DNA of 12,072 bases from JBDHUJ01 sp039809105 (GTDB lineage: Bacteria; Patescibacteriota; Saccharimonadia; Saccharimonadales; UBA4665), in contig JBDHUJ010000039.1 in assembly GCA_039809105.1 (NCBI GenBank), forward strand, positions 1-12,072, given 5' to 3'. Positions 1-5,955 of the stretch are shown here, one piece after another. The notes beneath the pieces were generated by a model. It searched no databases, was not told the DNA's origin, and worked only from the letters and a program-made list of their open reading frames with translations. Positions within the stretch are counted from its first letter, which is position 1, and every line of letters begins with the position of its first letter. A program made the position numbers and the translations under genes.

Positions 1-432
<432 letters not shown>

Positions 433-439
433 TTACGTT

Positions 440-477
440 CTCAGATTCATTCGCCCCCGTTGGTGAATGGGTCTGAG
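440..477 (+). repeat. Spacer stem-loop just after 23S rRNA
   Basis: A 16-nt arm at 440-455 (CTCAGATTCATTCGCC) pairs with 462-477 (GGTGAATGGGTCTGAG) through Watson-Crick and a few G-U pairs, around a six-base loop. Its place directly behind the mature 3' end suggests a pre-rRNA processing stem; this role is inferred. It opens a 23S-5S spacer of about 270 bases that has no tRNA gene but holds further short hairpins: TCATTC/GAATGA near 507-522, CTTTGGC-TTT-GCCAAAG at 644-660, and a nested TAAGGA...TCCTTA at 670-696. Confidence 0.6.
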
Positions 478-669
478 GAGTACAATTTGACTAGTTATTG
501 GTGTGTATCATTCTTTCGAATGAAAGACACTAGAGCAGTTTGTCGGCTTGATTTTTCAAAACATGACCAACAATACGCATTGTATGGACATCGAGAGTAC
601 TGAGGATTTTCATTCCCGGGATAGGGAAAAGAATAGCCGGAGACTTTGGCTTTGCCAAAGCCCCGCGCG

Positions 670-696
670 TAAGGAAAAACCGTAGGTTTGTCCTTA
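670..696 (+). repeat. Nested hairpin immediately upstream of 5S rRNA
   Basis: TAAGGA (670-675) pairs with TCCTTA (691-696). Inside it, AAACC (677-681) pairs with GGTTT (685-689) around GTA. It ends five bases before the predicted 5S start, so it may guide processing of the 5S precursor; that function is inferred from position only. Confidence 0.5.
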
Positions 697-701
697 AGTC
701 T

Positions 702-811
702 CGGTGCCCATAGCGAGAGGGAAACACCTGTTCCCATACCGAACACAGCAGTTAAGCCTCTCAGCGGTTACAATACTTGGGCCTGAGCCCTGGGAAAATA
801 GCACGGTGCCG
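702..811 (+). rRNA. rrf: 5S ribosomal RNA
   Basis: A 110-nt 5S rRNA. The 5' arm CGGTGCC (702-708) pairs with the 3' arm GGTGCCG (805-811) to form helix I with two G-U wobbles, which fixes both ends. The hallmark internal sequences CACCTGTTCCCATACCGAAC and the AGTTAAGC motif (751-758) are present and in the right order. It lies downstream of 23S and is followed at once by a strong terminator, so it is the last gene of the rrn transcript. Confidence 0.96.
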
Positions 812-816
812 TATTA

Positions 817-850
817 TCAAAAGAACCTCCAGTACTGGAGGTTCTTTTGA
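817..850 (+). terminator. rrn terminator, perfect 34-bp palindrome
   Basis: Bases 817-833 are the exact reverse complement of 834-850. The stem includes AAGAACCTCC/GGAGGTTCTT and has an A-run on the left and TTTT on the right, so it can act as an intrinsic terminator in either direction. It sits six bases after 5S rRNA. The GAACCTC/GAGGTTC core recurs in the terminator behind the KGG gene. Confidence 0.85.
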
Positions 851-875
851 TGTCGGTGCAAACTTGCCTTCCAGG

Positions 876-1050
876 TTCGGTAAAGACTACGTCCAACGCC
901 TGAACTGGTAGTACTGAAGTATTGGCGAAGGTGGAGGCCACCTACCCGGACCGGAAACTGGTCATCGTCTGAGACAATGCCGACTGGCACCGGGACAGCA
1001 AGGTCAGCGTTCTGCTACGAGCTGTTCGGGCTCCGGACTACCGCACCCGA
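876..1050 (+). pseudogene. IS630-family transposase remnant
   Basis: From about 910 the frame reads GSTEVLAKVEATYPDRKLVIV, then a TGA, then DNADWHRDSKVSVLLRAV. The pattern hydrophobic-strand, D-N-x-x-W-H is the second catalytic Asp region of IS630-type DDE transposases. An upstream piece in another frame (FGKDYVQRLNW, 876-908) suggests a frameshift. The TGA falls where Trp would fit (VIV-W-DNA), a one-base change from TGG. The segment ends before the final catalytic Glu, and no terminal repeats are visible. It is a dead fragment beside the rrn operon, marking an old insertion. Confidence 0.65.
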
Positions 1051-1121
1051 ATAACATATAGTTAGTTTAAGGCAGGTTTAGGTGGGATGTCTTTAGATAA
1101 GAGTTTAGAAATTATTGGGCG

Positions 1122-1499
1122 TTAGCCTATGAATATATAATCTCGCTCGATTTGATTATCCTCATTACGCATGAGTATACTTGTGCCCTTAAGCACCACG
1201 GCACCGTTTGGCGCAATCATCTCCCAGGTAGATTTGCACGCATCATGGTTAACAGCAAAACCAACACCTTTCGTACCAAGACCCTTACCTAGGACTAAAC
1301 GTTCATTAACAAGTTTAACATGTGCCTCAATCTCCTCGGTACCGCAAACCTCGATTGAGCCTCCATCTGGTTCGTTCGAATAAAATACCGCGTCTTCTGC
1401 GTACAATTTTGTGACCAGGGCTTTTCGTTTGCTATCATCTATCGTCGCCCAAACCTCTATATAGTTTTGGGCGAATTCGTTGTTATCGGTAAGTGGCAT
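1122..1499 (-). CDS. SnoaL-like / NTF2-fold protein
   Basis: A 125-residue protein of the size and composition of SnoaL-like (NTF2-superfamily) single-domain proteins. The N-terminal helix FAQNYIEVWATIDDSKRKALVTKLYAEDAVFYS is followed by strands ending in VLKGTSILMRN and DYIFIG. Members of this fold act as small-molecule isomerases, cyclases or ligand binders; nothing here shows the substrate. The ATG at 1499 has a good ribosome site, AAGGAG, about six bases upstream. The gene is divergent from an HxlR-type regulator, a common arrangement in which the regulator controls a small enzyme responding to electrophiles or redox stress. That link is inferred. Stop is TAA. Confidence 0.75.
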   Translation of the reverse strand: MPLTDNNEFAQNYIEVWATIDDSKRKALVTKLYAEDAVFYSNEPDGGSIEVCGTEEIEAHVKLVNERLVLGKGLGTKGVGFAVNHDACKSTWEMIAPNGAVVLKGTSILMRNEDNQIERDYIFIG

Positions 1500-1513
1500 G
1501 CGGTGCTCCTTTT

Positions 1514-1537
1514 TATATACCGTGGGTACAGTATATA
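1514..1537. promoter_or_regulatory. Candidate HxlR operator
   Basis: TATATAC (1514-1520) and GTATATA (1531-1537) form a perfect inverted repeat ten bases apart, with an inner TACC-GTG-GGTA dyad at 1518-1528. It covers the -10 hexamer and start region of the minus-strand SnoaL-like gene. HxlR proteins are winged-helix dimers that bind dyads, often with a TAC/GTA core, so repression of the SnoaL-like gene from this site is a reasonable inference. Confidence 0.5.
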
Positions 1538-1558
1538 CAGTTGTATTGCATTATGCAA
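1530..1558 (-). promoter_or_regulatory. Promoter of the SnoaL-like gene
   Basis: On the minus strand TTGCAT (1558-1553) is followed by a 17-base spacer and TATACT (1535-1530), a good sigma70-type promoter. Start is expected near 1523, giving a short leader that contains the AAGGAG ribosome site. The -35 lies in a TTGCA-TTA-TGCAA dyad that also supplies the -35 of the divergent regulator. Confidence 0.65.
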
Positions 1559-1574
1559 ACTAATTTAGTATGAT
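1546..1574 (+). promoter_or_regulatory. Promoter of the HxlR-family gene, leaderless
   Basis: TTGCAT (1546-1551), a 17-base spacer and TATGAT (1569-1574). Transcription would start about seven bases later, on the A of the ATG at 1581. There is no Shine-Dalgarno sequence before this ATG, so a leaderless mRNA is predicted. The -35 shares the TTGCA-TTA-TGCAA dyad with the opposite promoter, so the two cannot easily be occupied together. Confidence 0.65.
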
Positions 1575-1580
1575 GTAGTT

Positions 1581-2042
1581 ATGAAGCGTGCGAATGGAAA
1601 ATCTCATTGTGCAGTCAATTTTGCGCTGGAAGCAATCGGCGACCCATGGTCACTGCTTATTGTTCGCGACATTGCACTCAACGGCAAACACACTTCCAAA
1701 GAGTTCTTGGAGTCTGAAGAGCACATTGCGACGAATATTTTAGTGAATCGCCTAACGCAGCTGGAGAGCTACGGCATTATCGCAAAACAACGCGACCCAC
1801 TTGATAAAAGAGTAACCACGTACGCTCTTACCGAAAAGGGTATTAATCTGATACCGGCTCTATTGGAACTTTCCAAATGGAGCGCAAAGTATGACCCAAA
1901 AACGGATGCCAATAAGGTATTCGCGGAAGAGTATTACAAGAATCCTACGCGCGTTACCGTGATAATACAGGATGCTGTACGCAACGGTCGTGCGGCATTC
2001 GCCGGACGTAACAGTGTCGTTGACGAATTGGGCATCCACTAG
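1581..2042 (+). CDS. HxlR-family winged-helix transcriptional regulator
   Basis: A 153-residue regulator. Residues 10-100 match the HxlR domain: an N-terminal Cys (C10), then AIGDPWSLLIVRDIA (18-32), the recognition region IATNILVNRLTQLESYGII, the wing ending in TTYALTEKG, and LLELSKW. In relatives such as YodB and HypR a Cys at the equivalent N-terminal position senses oxidants or electrophiles; C10 may do so here (inference). The C-terminal 45 residues are a helical extension of unknown role. It probably controls itself and the divergent SnoaL-like gene through the dyad between them. The start is the first ATG after the promoter. Stop is TAG. Confidence 0.9.
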   Translation: MKRANGKSHCAVNFALEAIGDPWSLLIVRDIALNGKHTSKEFLESEEHIATNILVNRLTQLESYGIIAKQRDPLDKRVTTYALTEKGINLIPALLELSKWSAKYDPKTDANKVFAEEYYKNPTRVTVIIQDAVRNGRAAFAGRNSVVDELGIH

Positions 2043-2195
2043 CATTCTATCAGCTATGCTAGGTGTGGTACGCAGCCAAATATGTTCTCTGCCCAGATAG
2101 CCCGAATGGGCGTGCATCGTTTGTCTGGGATTTGGAAAAGGCTGTTTCTGGTCGGGTCGCGTTTCGGCAAAAGCCGAAACAGACGGCGGGTATTT
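2043..2195. other. Gene-free spacer between convergent genes
   Basis: This spacer lies between the convergent ends of the HxlR gene and the 126-residue gene. It contains a weak dyad TAGCAT...ATGCTA at 2041-2062 and, near the right end, the hairpin GTTTCGGC-AAAA-GCCGAAAC (2161-2180). The latter is part of the repeat listed separately. No convincing coding sequence is seen; the open frames crossing it have no ribosome site and run into the next gene on the opposite strand. Confidence 0.5.
2166..2188 (-). terminator. Terminator-like repeat, left copy
   Basis: On the minus strand this reads GCCG-TCTGTTT-CGGC-TTTT followed by GCC, starting about eight bases after the stop of the 126-residue gene. 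A near-identical copy lies at 5199-5222 on the plus strand; 23 of 24 positions are shared and the only difference is one T. The short stem plus T-run suggests a weak terminator. A longer alternative stem, GTTTCGGC-TTTT-GCCGAAAC, is also possible. The two copies bound the ART-like/glycohydrolase module in opposite orientations. Confidence 0.5.
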
Positions 2196-2576
2196 CTACC
2201 AAGCGTCCGCTTTCGTTGCAAGGAGTGCGTTCCACATGTCTTCAACTCTTTCAAAGGTGCGGCTTTCAAATAATTTCGGACGAACCGACTGATTGTATAG
2301 CTCTAAACTCAACGGTGTTAGCCTGTAGGTAAAACCGTTGTGCGGGTCTGCAAACTGTAGAGAGCCGTCCTCAAGCTTCTGTACTTTGCCATCGCCAAAA
2401 CGACGCTCCTTGACCGTATCAAACCATTCCACATAGTGCTCCCGCACCTGTACGTCAATTGCGACAAGCGTTGTTTCATCGCGTTTCTCGCCGTCAGCCG
2501 ATGCGGATTGTACCAAGTATGCGGGGTAGGCTACTAATGGCTCTTGTTCTTGTCGTTCGTTGCCGTTTGGGTTCAT
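2196..2576 (-). CDS. Hypothetical partner of the ART-like protein
   Basis: A 126-residue protein that I do not recognise. An ATG 18 bases upstream (2594) is also possible, but the ATG at 2576 has AGGAG six bases before it and is preferred. The first 15 residues are Asn/Glu/Gln-rich and probably disordered. The rest has strands (LVAYPAYLVQSA, TTLVAIDVQVREHYVEWFDTV) and a helical end (FERVEDMWNALLATKA). No catalytic motif, signal peptide or membrane segment is visible. It starts 23 bases after the stop of the 500-residue gene and is surely co-transcribed. Its size and position would suit an accessory, specificity or neutralising factor for the larger protein; this is inference only. Stop is TAG. 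Confidence 0.7.
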   Translation of the reverse strand: MNPNGNERQEQEPLVAYPAYLVQSASADGEKRDETTLVAIDVQVREHYVEWFDTVKERRFGDGKVQKLEDGSLQFADPHNGFTYRLTPLSLELYNQSVRPKLFESRTFERVEDMWNALLATKADAW

Positions 2577-2599
2577 GTCTATCTCCTGTACCATTATAG

Positions 2600-4102
2600 C
2601 TAATCCTCGTCATTACTGTTTGTTTCATTGTTGTAAGTTGGCTCTGGCGGTTTATATTCTCGTGCCGGACGACCGTGTGCTACGTCAATTATCTGTGAAA
2701 GACGACCTGCAATTTGTACAAAATCTTCTACCGGAACACCGTTGACTTCGGTTATGCCCGATTCGTGCAACGAAGTTATCAGCTGTTCTCGGTGTTCTGG
2801 GCTACCAACAGACACCCCAGCAATGGCTTCTACGGGTATACCTGTTCTAAACATTTGCTCGTTGCTAGTCATCCAGCCCCAGCCTTGTTCGCCAAGCCGT
2901 TCAAGCAGGCCGTCAGGGGTGAGTCGCGTATCGAAAGTCGAGCGATCGGTTGTGCCATACTGGTCGTTTGCATAGGCATACCAGTCGGTTCTGTCCATAA
3001 GCTCTGGCTTTAGAACAAGCACAGTGTTGTCGTAGGTGCTTTCATCGTCTTTGCCATCTTTCAAACTCTTTTCCGTAACGGTTCGCACGAACACACTGTC
3101 TGCGCCGCCAGTGCCTAAGTCTTCCTCAGATGACATACCAACTGCCTTAACCCCGCGGCGAAAACGTTCGTGAGTAGCCACAAGGCCATTCCTGAGGAGT
3201 TTTGGTAACACCGCATCGTTCTGTACTTGGTGAATAAGAGCTATTTCACCATGTCTGCGCTCATATTCCTCAGACTTGCCTGTCTCAACAATAGTACTGT
3301 AGCCAGGAAATACCTCTTGTCTGACAAGTTTACCTACTGGCACGTATGCTTCCTCGCCCTCTTCAATCTTGTGGTGCCATGTATAACGGGCTACTTTGTA
3401 CTCAGTTTCGGACAGTCGGTCAGGACTTTTGAAAGCGTGCTCGACGCCTAGCAAATCACGCATAACAGCATCTGCACGTCGACCAAGTTCGTCGTTATCC
3501 ACGGGCGTCCCATCTTCATTCTGCTCGGACAGGCTGATATTCACTACTCCATCTAATGCCCGCCAGTTTGAGTCGCGTCGAGCGACTGTAACCTCTAGTC
3601 CGTTAGTGTGGAACACGTCGGCGGTTGTCGTCATAATCTCCCGGTCTGTGCCGCTGTAGCGGTCTTCTGCCATATAGCCAATGCGCCGCGTGCTGGAACT
3701 AGGCGGAACGTCTTGACCGCTTGTGAGCCTATCATATGCCGAGGCGGTCAGCTTAAAGGTCAGCTGCGTGCCCAGTTCTGTCTTGATAAAACTGAGTTGC
3801 TGCCCCTCAATATGCTCGCCATCGCCGACAACCGTTTCTTTGGGGTGCAACTCTTCTGGGTTAAATGGTTTGCTCTCCAGCCTGTCCAGTGCTTGTGTAG
3901 CCTGCAACGAACTCTCAGTTTGTGGAAGTCGCTCAGAGTTACCACTAATCGTCTGCTCACTGCCGATAAGTGCAGAGAGTTGCTCGGCTGGATTCGGCGA
4001 TACGCCAAGAGATGCTGCCTCAGCCTGTAGTACAGGTTGGCCATAAGGAGGCGAAAGTTCGCCGTACGTATTGGGGGGGGCAGGTGCTAGTGTTTCTGGC
4101 AT
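2600..4102 (-). CDS. Putative ADP-ribosyltransferase-like protein
   Basis: A 500-residue soluble protein. Residues 1-100 are Pro/Ser/Glu/Gln-rich and likely disordered. About 100-285 form a conserved-looking region of unknown function, ending PGYSTIVETGKSEEYERRHG. From 288 the sequence resembles ADP-ribosyltransferase folds: strand IALIHQV with H291, helix and turn LPKLLRNGLVAT (299-310), G-M-S-S (322-325), TGGADSVFVR (331-340), strand TVLVLKP (360-366), and late NEQMFRTGIPVEAIAGVSV (414-432), where E415 could be the catalytic Glu. This order recalls H-x-E type transferases such as DarT and Tpt1, but the match is by eye and remote. The gene is divergent from an ADP-ribosylglycohydrolase, which supports the call. 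Codons 8-10 contain eight C in a row. Stop is TAG. Confidence 0.5.
   Translation of the reverse strand: MPETLAPAPPNTYGELSPPYGQPVLQAEAASLGVSPNPAEQLSALIGSEQTISGNSERLPQTESSLQATQALDRLESKPFNPEELHPKETVVGDGEHIEGQQLSFIKTELGTQLTFKLTASAYDRLTSGQDVPPSSSTRRIGYMAEDRYSGTDREIMTTTADVFHTNGLEVTVARRDSNWRALDGVVNISLSEQNEDGTPVDNDELGRRADAVMRDLLGVEHAFKSPDRLSETEYKVARYTWHHKIEEGEEAYVPVGKLVRQEVFPGYSTIVETGKSEEYERRHGEIALIHQVQNDAVLPKLLRNGLVATHERFRRGVKAVGMSSEEDLGTGGADSVFVRTVTEKSLKDGKDDESTYDNTVLVLKPELMDRTDWYAYANDQYGTTDRSTFDTRLTPDGLLERLGEQGWGWMTSNEQMFRTGIPVEAIAGVSVGSPEHREQLITSLHESGITEVNGVPVEDFVQIAGRLSQIIDVAHGRPAREYKPPEPTYNNETNSNDED
4073..4080. repeat. Eight-base G/C homopolymer in the ART-like gene
   Basis: Eight G on the plus strand, which are eight C in codons 8-10 (Ala-Pro-Pro) of the minus-strand gene. 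Tracts of this length near a start codon are classical sites of slipped-strand frameshifting. Loss or gain of one base would stop the 500-residue protein early. It may also be a sequencing-error spot. Confidence 0.75.
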
Positions 4103-4140
4103 ATTTGTGCTCTATTTTTGTTTTTTGTAAAACTACACTA

Positions 4141-4169
4141 AATATAGCACACTACTTGAGTTTTGTCAA
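4141..4169 (-). promoter_or_regulatory. Promoter of the ART-like operon
   Basis: On the minus strand a consensus TTGACA (4169-4164) is followed by a 17-base spacer and TATATT (4146-4141). Start is expected near 4134, leaving a leader of about 32 bases. No strong Shine-Dalgarno sequence precedes the ATG at 4102, so translation may be weak. This box pair overlaps the promoter of the divergent glycohydrolase gene. Confidence 0.7.
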
Positions 4170-4184
4170 CAGATATGCTAATCT
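4156..4184 (+). promoter_or_regulatory. Promoter of the ADP-ribosylglycohydrolase gene
   Basis: TTGAGT (4156-4161), 17 bases, TAATCT (4179-4184). Start would fall at about 4191-4192, the ATG itself, and there is no ribosome site, so a leaderless mRNA is predicted. An alternative is TTGTCA (4163-4168) with TATAAC (4184-4189) at a short 15-base spacing. It is much weaker than the opposing promoter, whose -35 lies inside it. Confidence 0.5.
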
Positions 4185-4191
4185 ATAACTT

Positions 4192-5148
4192 ATGAAACTG
4201 AATAATGAAGCTGTTCAGCACGACAAGTTGACTGGTAGTCTGCAAGGATTGGCCGTTGGCGATGCGCTTGGTACAACTATTGAGTTTGCTCGGCGCGATA
4301 CAGTGCCGCCTGTAACGGACATTGTTGGCGGCGGACCATTCCAGCTTGAGGCAGGACAGTGGACAGACGACACTTCAATGGCACTCTGTATTGCTGCAAG
4401 TCTGACCGAAACGGACTCGTATAACCCAACAGACCAGCTGGACCGTTTTGTGCGTTGGCGCGATGAGGGCTATATGAGTAGTAACGGACGTTGTTTTGAT
4501 ATCGGTACGCAAACGAGCAGCGGATTGTATGATTACGAGCGAACCGGCGAGCCGTACCGCGCAGATACATCCAGCCGTAACTCTGGTAACGGTTCGCTTA
4601 TGCGTCTTGCGCCCGTACCTATGGCCTTTTCTGACAATATAAAACTGGCTGGTGAGCTGTCGGCTGATAGTTCACGTACTACGCACCCTTCGCTGGAGTG
4701 CCAAGAAGCCTGTGGCACATACGGCCAACTAATTGCTAGTGCTGTTAGCGGCATCACAAAAGAGGAGCTTTTTGCGTTTGCCAAAGAGCTTGCAGGTACG
4801 GTTACTTCATCAAAAATTGCTGATGTGCTGAACGGGAGCTACACATCAAAAACACGCGACCAAATATCATCATCTGGCTATGTCGTGGATAGCCTTGAGG
4901 CTGCATTATGGGCATTTGCCAATAGCGATGACTTTGAACAGGGCGCATTGCTTGCGGTTAACTTGGCAGATGATGCCGATACGGTCGGGGCAATCTATGG
5001 ACAACTGGCCGGCGCATACTATGGTAAGTCGGGCATACCGGAACGCTGGATTGAAAAACTCTACGCAGCAGATATGATTGAAAGCCTTGCAAAACGAATT
5101 GCCAGTAAAATTGGCACCTACGCTATAAAATCCGCTCAATATCGTTAG
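4192..5148 (+). CDS. ADP-ribosylglycohydrolase (DraG/ARH family)
   Basis: A 318-residue enzyme of full family length that hydrolyses ADP-ribose from modified macromolecules or small ADP-ribosyl products, using two divalent metal ions. Family signatures are clear and in order: GLAVGDALG (19-27), QWTDDTSMAL (56-65) with metal ligands T58, D59 and D60, SGNGSLMRLAPVP (131-143), SRTTHPS (161-167), and LADDADTVGAIYGQLAGAYYG (258-278), which supplies D261, D263 and T264. All expected metal-binding positions are present, so it should be active. No signal peptide is seen, so it is cytoplasmic. It is divergent from the putative ADP-ribosyltransferase and would be the reversing enzyme of that pair; the target is unknown. 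Stop is TAG. Confidence 0.93.
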   Translation: MKLNNEAVQHDKLTGSLQGLAVGDALGTTIEFARRDTVPPVTDIVGGGPFQLEAGQWTDDTSMALCIAASLTETDSYNPTDQLDRFVRWRDEGYMSSNGRCFDIGTQTSSGLYDYERTGEPYRADTSSRNSGNGSLMRLAPVPMAFSDNIKLAGELSADSSRTTHPSLECQEACGTYGQLIASAVSGITKEELFAFAKELAGTVTSSKIADVLNGSYTSKTRDQISSSGYVVDSLEAALWAFANSDDFEQGALLAVNLADDADTVGAIYGQLAGAYYGKSGIPERWIEKLYAADMIESLAKRIASKIGTYAIKSAQYR

Positions 5149-5198
5149 AGTTTGCACGCCGCAAGCGACACGCGGGCGGCTCAAGCAGCCCCGAGCCA

Positions 5199-5222
5199 CG
5201 CCGTCTGTTTCGGCTTTTTGCC
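5199..5222 (+). terminator. Terminator-like repeat, right copy
   Basis: GCCG (5200-5203), a seven-base loop, CGGC (5211-5214), then TTTTT. It follows the glycohydrolase stop by about 50 bases. It is the second copy of the element at 2166-2188, with one extra T. The stem alone is short for an efficient terminator. Confidence 0.5.
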
Positions 5223-5224
5223 AT

Positions 5225-5283
5225 AAAATCTTCTCAAGATTTTACTTCCTCGTTCGGAAAACCTAAAGCAAGCTTTGGTTTTC
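5225..5283. repeat. Two adjacent hairpins in the 5149-5351 spacer
   Basis: AAAATCTT-CTC-AAGATTTT (5225-5243) is a perfect stem-loop. GAAAACC...AAAGC / GCTTT-GGTTTTC (5257-5283) is a second stem with one bulged T. Both are A/T-rich and may back up termination between the convergent glycohydrolase and the gene at 5352-5840. The rest of the 203-base spacer shows no gene. Confidence 0.45.
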
Positions 5284-5351
5284 TCTCGCTGCGTCATAAA
5301 ATAGGTTCTAGCCTCGTTGTAGAGATGCGCCAATAGCAAACTTTTTCTGAA

Positions 5352-5840
5352 TTACCGCCCATTCGGGTCTCTTTTTCCTACCCAAGCGTAAAACCACGGG
5401 CGGCAGTCCGTGGTTTTACGCTTGGGTAGGAACGAGTAGGTTTCAGCATAATAACTGCCGACGTGAGGTGCGATATCTGCCCGTCGGCCGAAGAAATAGG
5501 TTGGACGGTCTATGTATGCCTTGGGGTTGAACTGACCCCAGGTAAGGCACAATATTGTGTCGTTCTCGTCTGGCAGTTGGTCCAAGGGGTTGAATGAAGT
5601 CAAATAGTGACCATGATGTAACTCACGACTAGCAACGACTCCAAGGGCATGTGCGGCCCGTGTGGTGGCATCGGACATTTCGGCACATACGCCAGAGATG
5701 CCGACCACGTCAGGCGTTACGGTCTCTGCTACGGCTAGACCGTACAGGGAAGTGCCTTCGTTAATGACAAGAGTATAAGCGGTATCGACTATCTGTTGAG
5801 CCAGGCGGGTGTTGGTGGGCTCTAGGTGTTCCAGACTCAT
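5352..5840 (-). CDS. Hypothetical protein, possible Cys/His hydrolase fold
   Basis: A 162-residue protein that I do not recognise with certainty. GISGVCAEMSDATTRAAHALGV has a Cys at the head of a helix, followed about 25 residues later by HHGHYLTSFN and then DTILCLTWGQF. A Cys-helix, His-strand, acidic-residue order is typical of papain/transglutaminase-like folds, so a cysteine protease or transglutaminase-like activity is possible; this is a weak inference. The body ends near SYYAETYSF. The last 25 or so residues are encoded by an inverted duplication (5377-5430) and may be a recent, non-native tail. No ribosome site precedes the ATG; the promoter position suggests leaderless translation. 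Stop is TAA. Confidence 0.6.
   Translation of the reverse strand: MSLEHLEPTNTRLAQQIVDTAYTLVINEGTSLYGLAVAETVTPDVVGISGVCAEMSDATTRAAHALGVVASRELHHGHYLTSFNPLDQLPDENDTILCLTWGQFNPKAYIDRPTYFFGRRADIAPHVGSYYAETYSFLPKRKTTDCRPWFYAWVGKRDPNGR
5377..5430. repeat. 23-bp perfect fold-back inside a coding end
   Basis: Bases 5377-5399 are the exact reverse complement of 5408-5430, around an eight-base loop (GCGGCAGT). On the minus strand the two arms encode LPKRKTT and PWFYAWVGK. Neither side has a T-run on its 3' flank, so it is not a standard intrinsic terminator. A perfect arm pair suggests a recent template-switch or inverted duplication. Confidence 0.9.
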
Positions 5841-5847
5841 TGCCTAC

Positions 5848-5876
5848 ATACTAGTATATTTTGTTGACATAAGCAA
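5848..5876 (-). promoter_or_regulatory. Promoter of the 162-residue gene
   Basis: On the minus strand TTGCTT (5876-5871), 17 bases, TAGTAT (5853-5848), then seven bases to the ATG at 5840, which predicts a leaderless transcript. An overlapping TATACT at 5858-5853 is another possible -10. The box pair overlaps the divergent promoter at 5864-5892. Confidence 0.5.
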
Positions 5877-5892
5877 TAAGCTATGATATCAT
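5864..5892 (+). promoter_or_regulatory. Promoter upstream of the KGG gene
   Basis: Consensus TTGACA (5864-5869), a 17-base spacer, TATCAT (5887-5892); start near 5899. It drives a leader of about 100 bases that first meets the hairpin at 5916-5955 and then the KGG gene. Confidence 0.65.
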
Positions 5893-5898
5893 AAGCGC

Positions 5899-5955
5899 AA
5901 TTCGAAAAGAATAAGAGGGTTTCCACGTACGTGAGGTATGGGGAAGCCCTTTTTC
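5899..5955 (+). ncRNA. Attenuator-like leader or short RNA before the KGG gene
   Basis: From the predicted start near 5899 the transcript soon enters a stem: AGGGTTTCC (5916-5924) with GGAAGCCCT (5942-5950), nine pairs including one G-U, followed by six T (5950-5955). This has the shape of an intrinsic terminator and would release an RNA of about 57 nt. The loop contains a perfect palindrome CACGTACGTG (5924-5933) that could form a competing fold. Either an attenuator for the downstream gene or an independent small RNA would explain it. Confidence 0.5.

Noticed and set aside
433..701. tRNA gene in the 23S-5S spacer
   Set aside because: I looked for cloverleaf arms and the GGTTCGA motif; only simple hairpins are present.
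925..1050. TGA read as Trp (genetic code change)
   Set aside because: All real genes in the window are intact with the standard code and use TGG for Trp; the fragment also has a frameshift and a truncation, so it is simply decayed.
2063..2332. Plus-strand open frame of 89 codons
   Set aside because: It has no ribosome site, spans the terminator-like repeat and overlaps the 126-residue gene on the opposite strand, which has a good ribosome site and an operon context.
3608..4030. 140-codon plus-strand frame
   Set aside because: It is a shadow of the 500-residue gene, without its own promoter or ribosome site.
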